Below the pieces are notes generated by a model. It did no database searches. It was not told the DNA's origin and saw only the letters and a program-made list of their open reading frames with translations. DNA of 14,273 nucleotides from JADFOB01 sp964651325 (GTDB lineage Bacteria; Planctomycetota; Phycisphaerae; UBA1845). The position numbers were made by a program, and so were the translations under genes. The stretch lies in assembly GCA_964651325.1 (NCBI GenBank), contig CAZYXP010000083.1, positions 1-14,273 of the forward strand, given 5' to 3'. This document shows positions 7,816 through 14,273 of this stretch, one piece after another (within the stretch, counting starts at the first letter, position 1; every line of letters begins with the position of its first letter).

Positions 7816-8868
7816 ATGGGGTTGAAACTCTTCTCTCGTAAGAACGCCGGGGCATCTCATTCGCCAATCAGCGCGAAGGTCGCCCCGGCTCCGACCGGCA
7901 CACCAGGAACCAATGGGCGAGCGCCAGATTCGCGGCCCGACGGGTTTGTCCCCGCTATTCGGCAGCCTTCCGAACCAGACGAGCTCGCCAGGCTTGCCGC
8001 CCAGGGCCGCTATCAGGTCATGGTTCGCGACAAGCAGCAATGGGCGGACCACCCGGATTGCGGTCGCAGAATGGAAGAGGCGTCCCGCGTACTCGAAGCC
8101 ACGCTGGCCTTCGTACCGGAGGGAAGCGTTACCTTTCGCACAAGTTTTGCGACCGACTCGGGCGCGGAAGAAGACTTTGACGTGATGCCGTTTCTCTTGG
8201 CGGTGTGCAGCGTTACCAACAAAGCGTTTCAACAATTCGTCGATGACAACGGGTATGACAATCTCGATTTCTGGCCTGAAGATATTTGGCCTCATCTCAT
8301 CGAGTTTAAGGACCAGACGGGCAAGCCCGGCCCGCGCTATTGGCAGGAGGGCCGGCACAACGCGCCGTTGGCCGAACATCCCGTCGTCGGCGTCAGTTGG
8401 TTTGAAGCCACGGCATTTGCCAAGTGGGCCGGCTTGCGGCTTCCCACCGAGGCGGAGTGGCAAATGGCCTGCTCGTGGCATATCAACAGCTCGGCCGATC
8501 TGCTGCGGCGATTCCCCTGGGGTGATGCCATGGACAACCGCCGATGCAACATTTGGACGTCGCGAAATGTCGGAACCCTACCCGCCAACGCCCATCCAAA
8601 CGGCGCCGCGCCCAACCATGTCCTTCAACTGGTTGGCAACACCTGGGAATGGCTAAGTTCGGATTTCAAGATGTCCGATGAAGCCGGCCGCGAAATCATC
8701 GCCGAGATGCCCATGAAATGCGTCCGCGGTGGAGCGTATGACACCTATTTTGAAACCCAACTGACCAGCGAATTTCGCACGGGCCAGCTGACGCTGGCGC
8801 GGGCGCACAACGTAGGATTCCGTTGCGCTTTGGATCTTACGGAGGCCGTGTGGCTTGACGAGGGTTAG
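7816..8868 (+). CDS. FGE/SUMF1-fold (formylglycine-generating enzyme-like) protein, catalytic cysteines absent
   Basis: A 350-residue protein. Residues 1-50 are a low-complexity Pro/Ala/Gly-rich N-terminal segment and about 55-95 are helical. From about 95 to 338 it is an FGE-sulfatase (C-type-lectin-like) domain: SVTNKAFQQFV (132-142), HPVVGVSWFEATAFAKWAG (188-206), RLPTEAEWQMA (208-218), FPWG (233-236), LVGNTWEWLSSD (272-283), CVRGGAY (302-308) and GFRCA (334-338). True FGE uses a cysteine pair in the stretch before GFRCA to bind copper and oxidise a sulfatase cysteine. Here that stretch (TSEFRTGQLTLARAHN) has none, so oxidase activity is unlikely. Many FGE-fold paralogues act as binding domains, including in signalling and conflict systems, and I favour that. 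GAGGA 9 bases before the ATG supports the start. No signal peptide, so cytoplasmic. It follows the small coiled-coil gene by 41 bases and precedes the GTPase by 206. Confidence 0.88.
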   Translation: MGLKLFSRKNAGASHSPISAKVAPAPTGTPGTNGRAPDSRPDGFVPAIRQPSEPDELARLAAQGRYQVMVRDKQQWADHPDCGRRMEEASRVLEATLAFVPEGSVTFRTSFATDSGAEEDFDVMPFLLAVCSVTNKAFQQFVDDNGYDNLDFWPEDIWPHLIEFKDQTGKPGPRYWQEGRHNAPLAEHPVVGVSWFEATAFAKWAGLRLPTEAEWQMACSWHINSSADLLRRFPWGDAMDNRRCNIWTSRNVGTLPANAHPNGAAPNHVLQLVGNTWEWLSSDFKMSDEAGREIIAEMPMKCVRGGAYDTYFETQLTSEFRTGQLTLARAHNVGFRCALDLTEAVWLDEG

Positions 8869-9026
8869 CGCCACAAACGATGGGTCCGTCGCATTGAATC
8901 AGTGATGGGCAGCCTGGCCGCCCTCTGCTGGGTGTTGGTCCGCACACGGCGGTGGGCCGATGCGTCTCGCTGGCGGATTGACGGCAGCGGACACACAGCA
9001 ACGAACCGCGAGGCCACGATGTGCGA

Positions 9027-9043
9027 CCGATCAGTTAGATCGG
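9027..9043. other. Perfect 6-bp dyad upstream of the GTPase gene
   Basis: CCGATC, a 5-base spacer AGTTA, then GATCGG forms a perfect hairpin or operator-like dyad 32 bases before the GTG start at 9075. An AACAA/TTGTT pairing follows at 9044-9062 and would partly cover the ribosome-binding site. The 206-base gap 8869-9074 is the largest between genes of this plus-strand series, so an internal promoter or a translational control element is plausible. No clear -35/-10 pair is visible. Confidence 0.35.
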
Positions 9044-9062
9044 CAACAAACATAGTATTGTT

Positions 9063-9067
9063 AGGAG
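9063..9067 (+). promoter_or_regulatory. Shine-Dalgarno site deciding a GTG start
   Basis: AGGAG lies 7 bases before the GTG at 9075, a near-ideal ribosome-binding site. It decides for this non-ATG start, since the next in-frame Met (residue 37) would remove the zinc ribbon. Confidence 0.75.
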
Positions 9068-9074
9068 TATAAGC

Positions 9075-9965
9075 GTGGCTGCATCAGCGCCGACCTTTTC
9101 AACGGATCAATTACTTCCCTGTTTGATCTGCGAGACGCAGAATCAGGCGGAGGCGGTTATCTGTAGCAACTGTTGCGCCCCGATGGCGTTGATCCACGAG
9201 GCGGTGACCAAGGACCGCGACCCTTGCATCGTCACAGTGGTCGGCGATAGCAACGTGGGCAAAACGGTGTACCTGGGCTTCCTGCTCGATATGCTTTCCA
9301 AGCGAGCGGACGACTACAATGCGATCCCGAAAGGGGCCTATTCAGTTGATTTGCAGCACAGCGTGATCAGCCACCTCGCGGCCAGACAGTTTCCGCCCAA
9401 GACCGCCGTTGAGGCGGATCAGTGGCATTGGGCCTATTACCAGATCTCCAAACGCGGGCGTAAGAAAGCACCGATCTACGATCTGGTGATGCCGGACATG
9501 GCCGGCGAGGCGATTGCCGCGGAAGTCGCGTCACCGCATACGTTTACGGTGATCCACTCGCTGCTGGAGAAGAGCCGCGGCGCGGTCCTGCTGGTTGATG
9601 CCGCGTTGGCGTCGGCGGGATCGCCCCAGCCGGACTTTTTCGGGCTCAAGCTCATGAGCTACCTCGACGGCATTCTGGCATCCAAGGGAAGCGAACGGTT
9701 GAAAACCCCCGTCGCCATCGTGCTGTCCAAGGCGGATTACTGCCCGGAATGCTTTGATAATCCGCGCGCGTTCGCGCGATCGAACCTCAATCGCCTCTGG
9801 AACATCTGCGAAAACCGGTTCGAGCACTTTGAATTCTTCGCCACCAGCGTGGTCGGCGCTATCGGTTTCGGAGCCGACGAGTACGACAATGTGGTCCCCT
9901 ATCCCCTGCATGTAGCGCCGCGAGGCATCATCGAACCGTTCGAATGGGTGCTTTCGGTACTCTAG
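9075..9965 (+). CDS. Zinc-ribbon P-loop GTPase (double-GTPase/DO-GTPase-like)
   Basis: A 296-residue protein. An N-terminal zinc ribbon has CxxC at 16-19 and CxxC at 30-33. A P-loop GTPase-like domain follows: Walker A GDSNVGKT at 57-64 then VYLGFL, a switch II/G3-like DLVMPDMAGE at 136-145, hydrophobic GAVLLVDA at 169-176, and a G4-like LSKAD at 217-221 in place of canonical NKxD. TSVVGAIG (257-264) is a possible G5. The C-terminal IEPFEWVLSVL resembles the EP-x-x-WLL ending of double-GTPase proteins found beside GAP1-type partners; this family link is from memory, not a search. There is no membrane segment, so it is a cytoplasmic switch, with the zinc ribbon a likely protein-contact module. 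The next gene starts 23 bases after the stop and has its own ribosome-binding site, so the two are surely cotranscribed. GTP rather than ATP as substrate is inferred from the SKAD motif. Confidence 0.85.
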   Translation: MAASAPTFSTDQLLPCLICETQNQAEAVICSNCCAPMALIHEAVTKDRDPCIVTVVGDSNVGKTVYLGFLLDMLSKRADDYNAIPKGAYSVDLQHSVISHLAARQFPPKTAVEADQWHWAYYQISKRGRKKAPIYDLVMPDMAGEAIAAEVASPHTFTVIHSLLEKSRGAVLLVDAALASAGSPQPDFFGLKLMSYLDGILASKGSERLKTPVAIVLSKADYCPECFDNPRAFARSNLNRLWNICENRFEHFEFFATSVVGAIGFGADEYDNVVPYPLHVAPRGIIEPFEWVLSVL

Positions 9966-9988
9966 TTCGTTCGTGCGAGGGGAAGCCG

Positions 9989-11422
9989 ATGGCCACAACG
10001 CAATTCGAACAAGCCATTTTCACGTCGATCCGAACGCCGACCGGCGAAGGCTATCGCATTATCGCGGCAAGCAGCGGGCTGCGTCCGGAGGAAAAGCAAG
10101 CCATCACTCGGCTCTCGCCCTCTCACAATGGACTGTGCGCCGAGGATCCTGAATCGCCATGTGCCGACTCGTCCATGCCCGGGACGGCCTTTTATCAACT
10201 ACCCACCGGCCGACTCTGCGTGGCGTATTCGTGCCTGGCCGGCGCGGAACACACAGGCCGCGGCGGTCAGCGAGTGTACACGCAGAACCTGGTCTTCTTG
10301 GTAGACGATTTTCGGGGCTGGGGCTCGAATCCGTTTGCGATCCTCCGAGCGATGCGGTGCGCAGGGCTTTGCGAGCCGCAACTCAAGCCCTCGCCCGTAT
10401 TGGATACGGTCGAGTTGAATCCTGACAGCTTAATTCAACGAGCCGACACGCACGCCGGCCTGGTGGCCATAACGGGCGGCTGGGGCCACGCGGTCTTGCA
10501 GGACGCGATGGATGGGCGGCGCGTGGTGTTCAATCTCGATGGTGGCTGGGCGGAAGCAGTAGAAATACTGATGTTGGGCGTTCCCGCCCAAAGGCGAGCG
10601 GAAATATCATTCGCCGCCGGACTGCACTTCACCGCGAGCCGTCCTCACCTGATTACGCTCCTCAGCGATGCCGATCAACAGGCCAAACGCCGATTGATCG
10701 GTCAACCGGTAACCTACCTGGACGCGAATGGCTCCGAACCACCGGAGACGCGTCCGTCGAAATGGCTCGCCTTCGTGGATCGGTTTTGGAGCGAGGGCGC
10801 ACTTGATGCGCTTGACACTCGAACCCTCCGCGAATTCCCCGACGTTACCGGACCTGGCATGGAGCGCTTGGGCGCCCTGTTCAACGAGCTGGATTCGCTG
10901 GCGTCGAAGGATTTGGGGGCCTTGCTCGATACGATTTCTCGGTTCGCGGAGCAACTCAGCGCCTCGCCGGAACGCGACCTGGTTCGCCAGCTCGTAGATG
11001 CGGCCGAGGATCGGGCCTGCAGCTCTGTTGAAGGTTCCAACTGGACCGCATGCAATGAATTCTGGCCTCGCGTGGTGACCCTTCTGACGACCTCCAACCT
11101 GGTAGGCAGCGCCATTCGTGCGATTGCGGAACGACTGCTCGAGACGGCGATCAGCCACGATGTACTGGCCGCCGCGGAGGCCGTCGTTAAGCTGGCGCGA
11201 CGCGTAGGCGCGTCGAGCGAGCAAGACGCGAATAGGGCGTTGGTCGCCGATACCCTCGAAGCGGTTGCAACTTGGGCGGAAACACTTTACGGACCGGACG
11301 AAACCCGGTTCTGTGCCGCCTGTGACGGGTGGCGCGATCTGTCCGCTTCGTATCCTTCCGTTGCCAAGCTGTGCGCCATGGCGGACAACCTCGCCCTGCA
11401 GAACACCAAGGCGCAATCCTGA
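9989..11422 (+). CDS. GTPase-associated protein, GAP1-like
   Basis: A 477-residue cytoplasmic protein. Residues 1-150 resemble the N-terminal domain of GTPase-associated protein 1 (GAP1) families: QAIFTSIRTPTGEGYRIIAA near the start, ITRLSPSHNGLC about 39-50, and AGAEHTGRGGQRVYTQNLVF about 84-103. The middle part (about 180-255: VFNLDGGWAEAVEILMLGVP, then SFAAGLHFTASRPHLITLL) resembles the GAP1 middle domain. The rest, to the C terminus, is predominantly alpha-helical and possibly superhelical. GAP1-family proteins are known from comparative genomics as constant neighbours of double-GTPases and are presumed regulators or effectors of them; biochemical function is not established to my knowledge. 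The frame is open from 9944, but the ATG at 9989 has GAGGGGAA just upstream and begins where homology-like sequence begins. It is 23 bases after the GTPase stop, implying cotranscription and a partnership. It ends before a palindromic repeat array. Confidence 0.75.
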   Translation: MATTQFEQAIFTSIRTPTGEGYRIIAASSGLRPEEKQAITRLSPSHNGLCAEDPESPCADSSMPGTAFYQLPTGRLCVAYSCLAGAEHTGRGGQRVYTQNLVFLVDDFRGWGSNPFAILRAMRCAGLCEPQLKPSPVLDTVELNPDSLIQRADTHAGLVAITGGWGHAVLQDAMDGRRVVFNLDGGWAEAVEILMLGVPAQRRAEISFAAGLHFTASRPHLITLLSDADQQAKRRLIGQPVTYLDANGSEPPETRPSKWLAFVDRFWSEGALDALDTRTLREFPDVTGPGMERLGALFNELDSLASKDLGALLDTISRFAEQLSASPERDLVRQLVDAAEDRACSSVEGSNWTACNEFWPRVVTLLTTSNLVGSAIRAIAERLLETAISHDVLAAAEAVVKLARRVGASSEQDANRALVADTLEAVATWAETLYGPDETRFCAACDGWRDLSASYPSVAKLCAMADNLALQNTKAQS

Positions 11423-11440
11423 TGACATTCGACGCCTGAA

Positions 11441-11536
11441 GGTCCGCGGGCTCGCGCCCGCGGCTCTGATGTGGTCCGCAGGCTTGCGCCCGCGCCGCTG
11501 ATGTGGGCAGCGCACTCGAGCCGAGGCTCTGCTGAC
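11441..11536. repeat. 32-bp palindromic tandem repeat, two good copies and one decayed
   Basis: Copies at 11441-11472 and 11473-11504 abut exactly, each running from GGTCCGC to GCTGATGT/TCTGATGT. A third, diverged copy (11505-11536) keeps the ACTCGAGCC core and GGCTCTG end. The first copy contains the perfect palindrome CCGCGGGC-TCGC-GCCCGCGG, a strong GC-rich hairpin; the second has the same hairpin with mismatches. There is no T tract, so an intrinsic terminator is doubtful, though such hairpins can stabilise 3' ends. The array fills the gap between the GAP1-like gene and the deacylase. It resembles REP-like palindromes scattered between genes in Planctomycetota (from memory). Confidence 0.7.
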
Positions 11537-11569
11537 ATACCACCGACTTGGGCCTATGATGTCGGGCCT

Positions 11570-12721
11570 ATGACGAGCCCACTTACCGATGCAGAGTTGC
11601 TTACCCGCCTTGTCCGTTTTGATTCGACAAGCCACAAGAGCAACGTGCCCATCGCAGACTTCCTGTGCGAATACCTTGACGACCCCGAGATGCTCATCGT
11701 TCGCAATCCCGATCACGACCACGACAAGCTCAACATCCTGGTGCGGATCGGCCCCGAATCGGAATGCGGCGAGGGATTGATTCTCTCCGGCCACATGGAC
11801 GTGGTCCCCGCGCTCGAGCCGGATTGGAACAGCGACCCCTTCGATGTTTGCGCGGACGACGATTACTACTACGGGCGCGGCGTGTGCGATATGAAGGGGT
11901 TCGTGGCGTTGGCAGCCAACCTGGCCCGTCGATTCGCCCGGGAAAAACTGGCTCATCCGATCGTCTTGCTGTTTACGTTTGACGAGGAGGTCGGAACCAT
12001 CGGAGCCCGTCATTTCGTCGATACCTGGGAGCAAGCCATCGGGCTACCGCACCACGCGATCATCGGCGAACCGACGCAACTCGGCGTCGTCCGCATGCAC
12101 AAGGGGCACGTGAAGATCCGCGTGACCACCACGGGCCTGTCCGCCCACAGCGGATATCCCCACCTCGGGGTCAACGCCATCGAACCCATGGCCGCCATCG
12201 TGGACGCCTTGACCAAGCTCAACCGGGAATTCGCGGGCGAAACGCACGATTCCAGCCGGTTTTACCCCGATGCGCCTAGTTGTACGATTAACCCGGCCAT
12301 GATCCACGGCGGAGCCGCCATCAACATCGTGCCCGACGCCTGCGCGTTGGATGTGGGCGTGCGGATTCTGCCGGGCGTATGCCCCGATCAGATCGTGGAT
12401 CGGATCAGACGAGTCGTCGAAGAGGCCGGCGGCGATGCCGTGGGCGCGGTAGAGCGAACTGGCGTGAGCCCGCCACTGTTGACCGACGCGGACAGCCGCA
12501 GCCATCGCGAGGCCTGCGCCGTCGTGGGGCAGAGCGACACGTTGGCGGTGTCCTACGCCTCCGATGCGGGCGTTTTCTCCGACTTGGGCATCAATAGCGT
12601 GCTGTTTGGGCCGGGCGATATTGCGGTGGCGCACAAACCCAACGAACGGCTGCCCAAGCGGGCGTTCATCGAGGCGCGAGGCTTGCTGGAGCAAGTAATC
12701 CGTCGCTTCTGTGTTGGGTAA
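11570..12721 (+). CDS. argE: M20-family N-acyl-amino-acid deacylase, acetylornithine deacetylase (ArgE) type
   Basis: A 383-residue, two-metal M20A hydrolase. Metal ligands and catalytic residues are all present: H75 and D77 in SGHMDVVP, bridging D107 in GRGVCDMKG, catalytic E139 with E140 in FDEEVG, E167 in GEPTQ, and H355 in AHKPNER. Spacing and length match the ArgE/DapE group closely, and the AHKPNE ending and GEPT are ArgE-like. The reaction would be hydrolysis of N2-acetylornithine to ornithine and acetate, although ArgE-type enzymes accept many N-acyl (including N-formyl) amino acids. The frame is open back to 11471, but the upstream part runs through the palindromic repeat, so I chose the ATG at 11570, where homologous sequence begins. 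No clear ribosome-binding site is visible there. Downstream hutF starts 131 bases later. A role with HutF, rather than in arginine synthesis, is possible but unproven. Confidence 0.87.
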   Translation: MTSPLTDAELLTRLVRFDSTSHKSNVPIADFLCEYLDDPEMLIVRNPDHDHDKLNILVRIGPESECGEGLILSGHMDVVPALEPDWNSDPFDVCADDDYYYGRGVCDMKGFVALAANLARRFAREKLAHPIVLLFTFDEEVGTIGARHFVDTWEQAIGLPHHAIIGEPTQLGVVRMHKGHVKIRVTTTGLSAHSGYPHLGVNAIEPMAAIVDALTKLNREFAGETHDSSRFYPDAPSCTINPAMIHGGAAINIVPDACALDVGVRILPGVCPDQIVDRIRRVVEEAGGDAVGAVERTGVSPPLLTDADSRSHREACAVVGQSDTLAVSYASDAGVFSDLGINSVLFGPGDIAVAHKPNERLPKRAFIEARGLLEQVIRRFCVG

Positions 12722-12852
12722 CCGCTGGCTGTTTGCACGCCATGTTGCGGGGCAACGCGGCAAACCGAAGGGGCGAAACCAGACTTGCTCGAAACACGTA
12801 CCATAATGCGATCATTCGGTGCTTGGAGTTGCTAGAAAACGGAATCGCCACC

Positions 12853-14145
12853 ATGCAGCAAGAGGGAATCATCGAAGCCGAGCTGACCTGGACAGGGCAG
12901 CGCTTTGAACGGGAGATTCAGATCGTCGTCGGTCCCGACGGCGTCATCGAGTATGTGGGCAACCTGGGCGAACGCCCCACCGTCCGCCTGCCGAACCGCG
13001 CCTTGCTGCCCGGGTTTGTCAATGCCCATAGTCATGCGTTTCAGCGGGCGCTTCGCGGTCTGGGTGAATCGTTTCCGCAAGGCGCGGGCTCGTTCTGGAC
13101 GTGGCGCGACGCCATGTACACGCTCGTGGAGACGATGACCGCCGATCGAATCCGCTCAATCGCAAAACGCGCTTTTGCCGAGATGCTTTCCTGCGGCATC
13201 ACGGCGGTCGGCGAATTCCATTATCTTCACCATCAGCCCAACAGCGCGGCCTACGAATACGATCGAATCGTGCTCGAAGCGGCCGCAGACGCTGGCATCC
13301 GCATCGTCCTGCTTAATGCCTACTACAACACCGGCGGGATTCAACAGCCGCTTTCATCCGCTCAGGAGCGATTCGCATCGGTTTCGCCGGAGCAATACTG
13401 GCTACAGGTGGACAAGTTGACCGAGGCTACCAAGCCGGCCACCCAATCCCTGGGCACCGTGGTCCACAGCATCCGCGCCGCGACGCTCGAGGATTTGGAC
13501 CAACTCCACGCCGAAGCCATGGGCCGGGGCCTGGTATTTCACATGCACGTCGAAGAACAGCCGAAGGAAATCGCGGATTGCCGCGACGCCTACGGCAAAA
13601 CGCCGATGTCCATCATCAACGAACGGCTTGCGGTCACCGACCGATTCACGGCCGTGCACTGCACGCACACGACCGAAAACGATATGCGGGCATTCGCGAG
13701 CCGCGGCGGCAACGTCTGCCTTTGCCCCCTGACCGAAGCCAACCTCGGCGACGGCATCGCCGACGTGGCCGGGATGCGCCAAGCCGGGGCGAACGTCTGC
13801 CTCGGAACCGATTCGAACCTTCGATTGGCCATGACCGAAGAAATGAGGCTCGTCGAATACGGTCAGCGGCTGCGCGACCAAAAGCGCGGGGCGATCGTCG
13901 ACGAATCCGGCAGCGTCTCGCGTGCACTCTTGGCGATGGCCACGGAAAACGGGGCTCGATCCTTGGGCCTCGCCGCCGGATCGATCGCGTCAGGATGCTT
14001 CGCGGACTTCGTCGCGATTGATCTGAACGCCCCGCCACTTTCAGAATCGACCGCCGAAACCCTGCTGGATGCGCTGGTCTTCGGAACGGGAAACGAGGCC
14101 ATCGCCGAGGTGTGCGTAGGCGGGCGTTGGGTGTCGGGTGATTGA
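12853..14145 (+). CDS. hutF: Formimidoylglutamate deiminase (HutF), amidohydrolase superfamily
   Basis: A 430-residue zinc amidohydrolase that converts N-formimidoyl-L-glutamate to N-formyl-L-glutamate and ammonia in histidine degradation. HutF-specific stretches are clear: PGFVNAHSHAFQRALRG (53-69, with H59 and H61 as metal ligands and Q64), GSFWTWRDAMY (79-89), GITAVGEFHYLHH (115-127), H205 and R208 in VVHSIRA, HMHVEEQPKEIADC (230-243, with H232 as ligand), H269 in VHCTH, CPLTEANLGDG (291-301), and ligand D320 in LGTDSN. The D320/H232/H269 numbering agrees with what I recall of the Pseudomonas enzyme. EYGQRLRDQKR near 334-344 is another family signature. Length is slightly below the usual 450. 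The frame opens at 12733, but the 40 extra residues are not HutF-like, so the ATG at 12853 is chosen; the ribosome-binding site is weak. The following HutG-type deformylase is not in the window; the ArgE-type deacylase lies just upstream. Confidence 0.92.
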   Translation: MQQEGIIEAELTWTGQRFEREIQIVVGPDGVIEYVGNLGERPTVRLPNRALLPGFVNAHSHAFQRALRGLGESFPQGAGSFWTWRDAMYTLVETMTADRIRSIAKRAFAEMLSCGITAVGEFHYLHHQPNSAAYEYDRIVLEAAADAGIRIVLLNAYYNTGGIQQPLSSAQERFASVSPEQYWLQVDKLTEATKPATQSLGTVVHSIRAATLEDLDQLHAEAMGRGLVFHMHVEEQPKEIADCRDAYGKTPMSIINERLAVTDRFTAVHCTHTTENDMRAFASRGGNVCLCPLTEANLGDGIADVAGMRQAGANVCLGTDSNLRLAMTEEMRLVEYGQRLRDQKRGAIVDESGSVSRALLAMATENGARSLGLAAGSIASGCFADFVAIDLNAPPLSESTAETLLDALVFGTGNEAIAEVCVGGRWVSGD

Positions 14146-14160
14146 CATTCTCGTAGCGTC

Positions 14161-14256
14161 CAAGGAGCGTCCTTGCCCCGTTTACGGGGCGTTCCCGCGA
14201 AGCGGACTACTAGCAGTCCAGCGCAACGTCGTTCGGAGCGCAGGCTTCCAGCCTGC
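14161..14256. repeat. Cluster of short perfect hairpins after hutF
   Basis: Within 96 bases there are five perfect inverted repeats: CAAGGA-GCG-TCCTTG (14161-14175), GCCCCGT-TT-ACGGGGC (14175-14190), CCGC-GAA-GCGG (14195-14205), GGACT-ACTAGC-AGTCC (14204-14219) and GCAGGCT-TCC-AGCCTGC (14240-14256). The first two share a base and are stacked end to end; the third and fourth overlap. The first or second, 15-30 bases after the hutF stop, could end transcription, but no T tract follows. The last belongs to a GCAGGCTTCCAGCCTGC-type intergenic palindrome that I recall as common in Planctomycetota. Confidence 0.65.
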
Positions 14257-14273
14257 ACGACCCGCGATGATGA

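Noticed and set aside
11441..11536. CRISPR array
   Set aside because: The 32-base copies abut directly with no spacers, and there are no cas genes.
10607..12034. 475-residue minus-strand open frame
   Set aside because: It spans the GAP1-like gene, the repeat array and the start of the deacylase, all well supported on the other strand, and shows no family motifs.
13402..13881. 159-residue minus-strand open frame within hutF
   Set aside because: Antisense to conserved catalytic segments of hutF; no domain or start signal.
12853..14145. Imidazolonepropionase or chlorohydrolase (TRZ/ATZ) instead of HutF
   Set aside because: FWTWRDAMY, the HxHxxEQxxE segment and EYGQRLRD are HutF signatures, and the active-site residues line up with HutF rather than HutI or TRZ/ATZ.

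Overview
The window comes from a moderately GC-rich bacterium, most likely a member of the Planctomycetota. I infer this from the gene content (a formylglycine-generating-enzyme (FGE)-fold protein, a double-GTPase/GAP1-like gene pair, very long coiled-coil proteins, HutF) and from the palindromic intergenic repeats. No rRNA or marker gene is present, so the phylum is an inference.

Left block, minus strand (20-2223): a ten-helix DMT/EamA transporter followed by a saccharopine-dehydrogenase-family oxidoreductase. The stop and start overlap as TAATG, and the second gene's Shine-Dalgarno sequence lies inside the first, so this is a translationally coupled pair, probably for uptake or export and metabolism of a lysine-type amino acid. 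A 49-bp array of seven degenerate heptamers lies just upstream.

Central block (2490-11422): the most interesting part. A giant minus-strand coiled-coil protein (about 1330 residues, with three tandem 78-residue repeats and a basic GWF tail) is divergent from a plus-strand series of four genes: a smaller coiled-coil protein, an FGE-fold protein without the catalytic cysteines, a zinc-ribbon P-loop GTPase, and a GTPase-associated (GAP1-like) helical protein. The 461-bp spacer between the divergent genes holds imperfect dyads. None of the five proteins is a recognised enzyme of central metabolism. Together they look like a GTPase-switched assembly or conflict/signalling module built on coiled-coil scaffolds. 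That function is inference.

Right block, plus strand (11570-14145): an ArgE-type M20 deacylase and HutF, formimidoylglutamate deiminase of the five-step histidine degradation route. Both conserve their metal-ligand residues, at or within a few residues of the reference positions I recall. HutF makes N-formylglutamate and the neighbour is an N-acyl-amino-acid hydrolase, so a shared pathway is possible.

Three intergenic repeat structures stand out: the heptamer array (2261-2309), a 32-bp palindromic tandem repeat (11441-11536), and a run of short perfect hairpins after hutF (14161-14256). No tRNA, rRNA, CRISPR, transposase or phage gene was seen.
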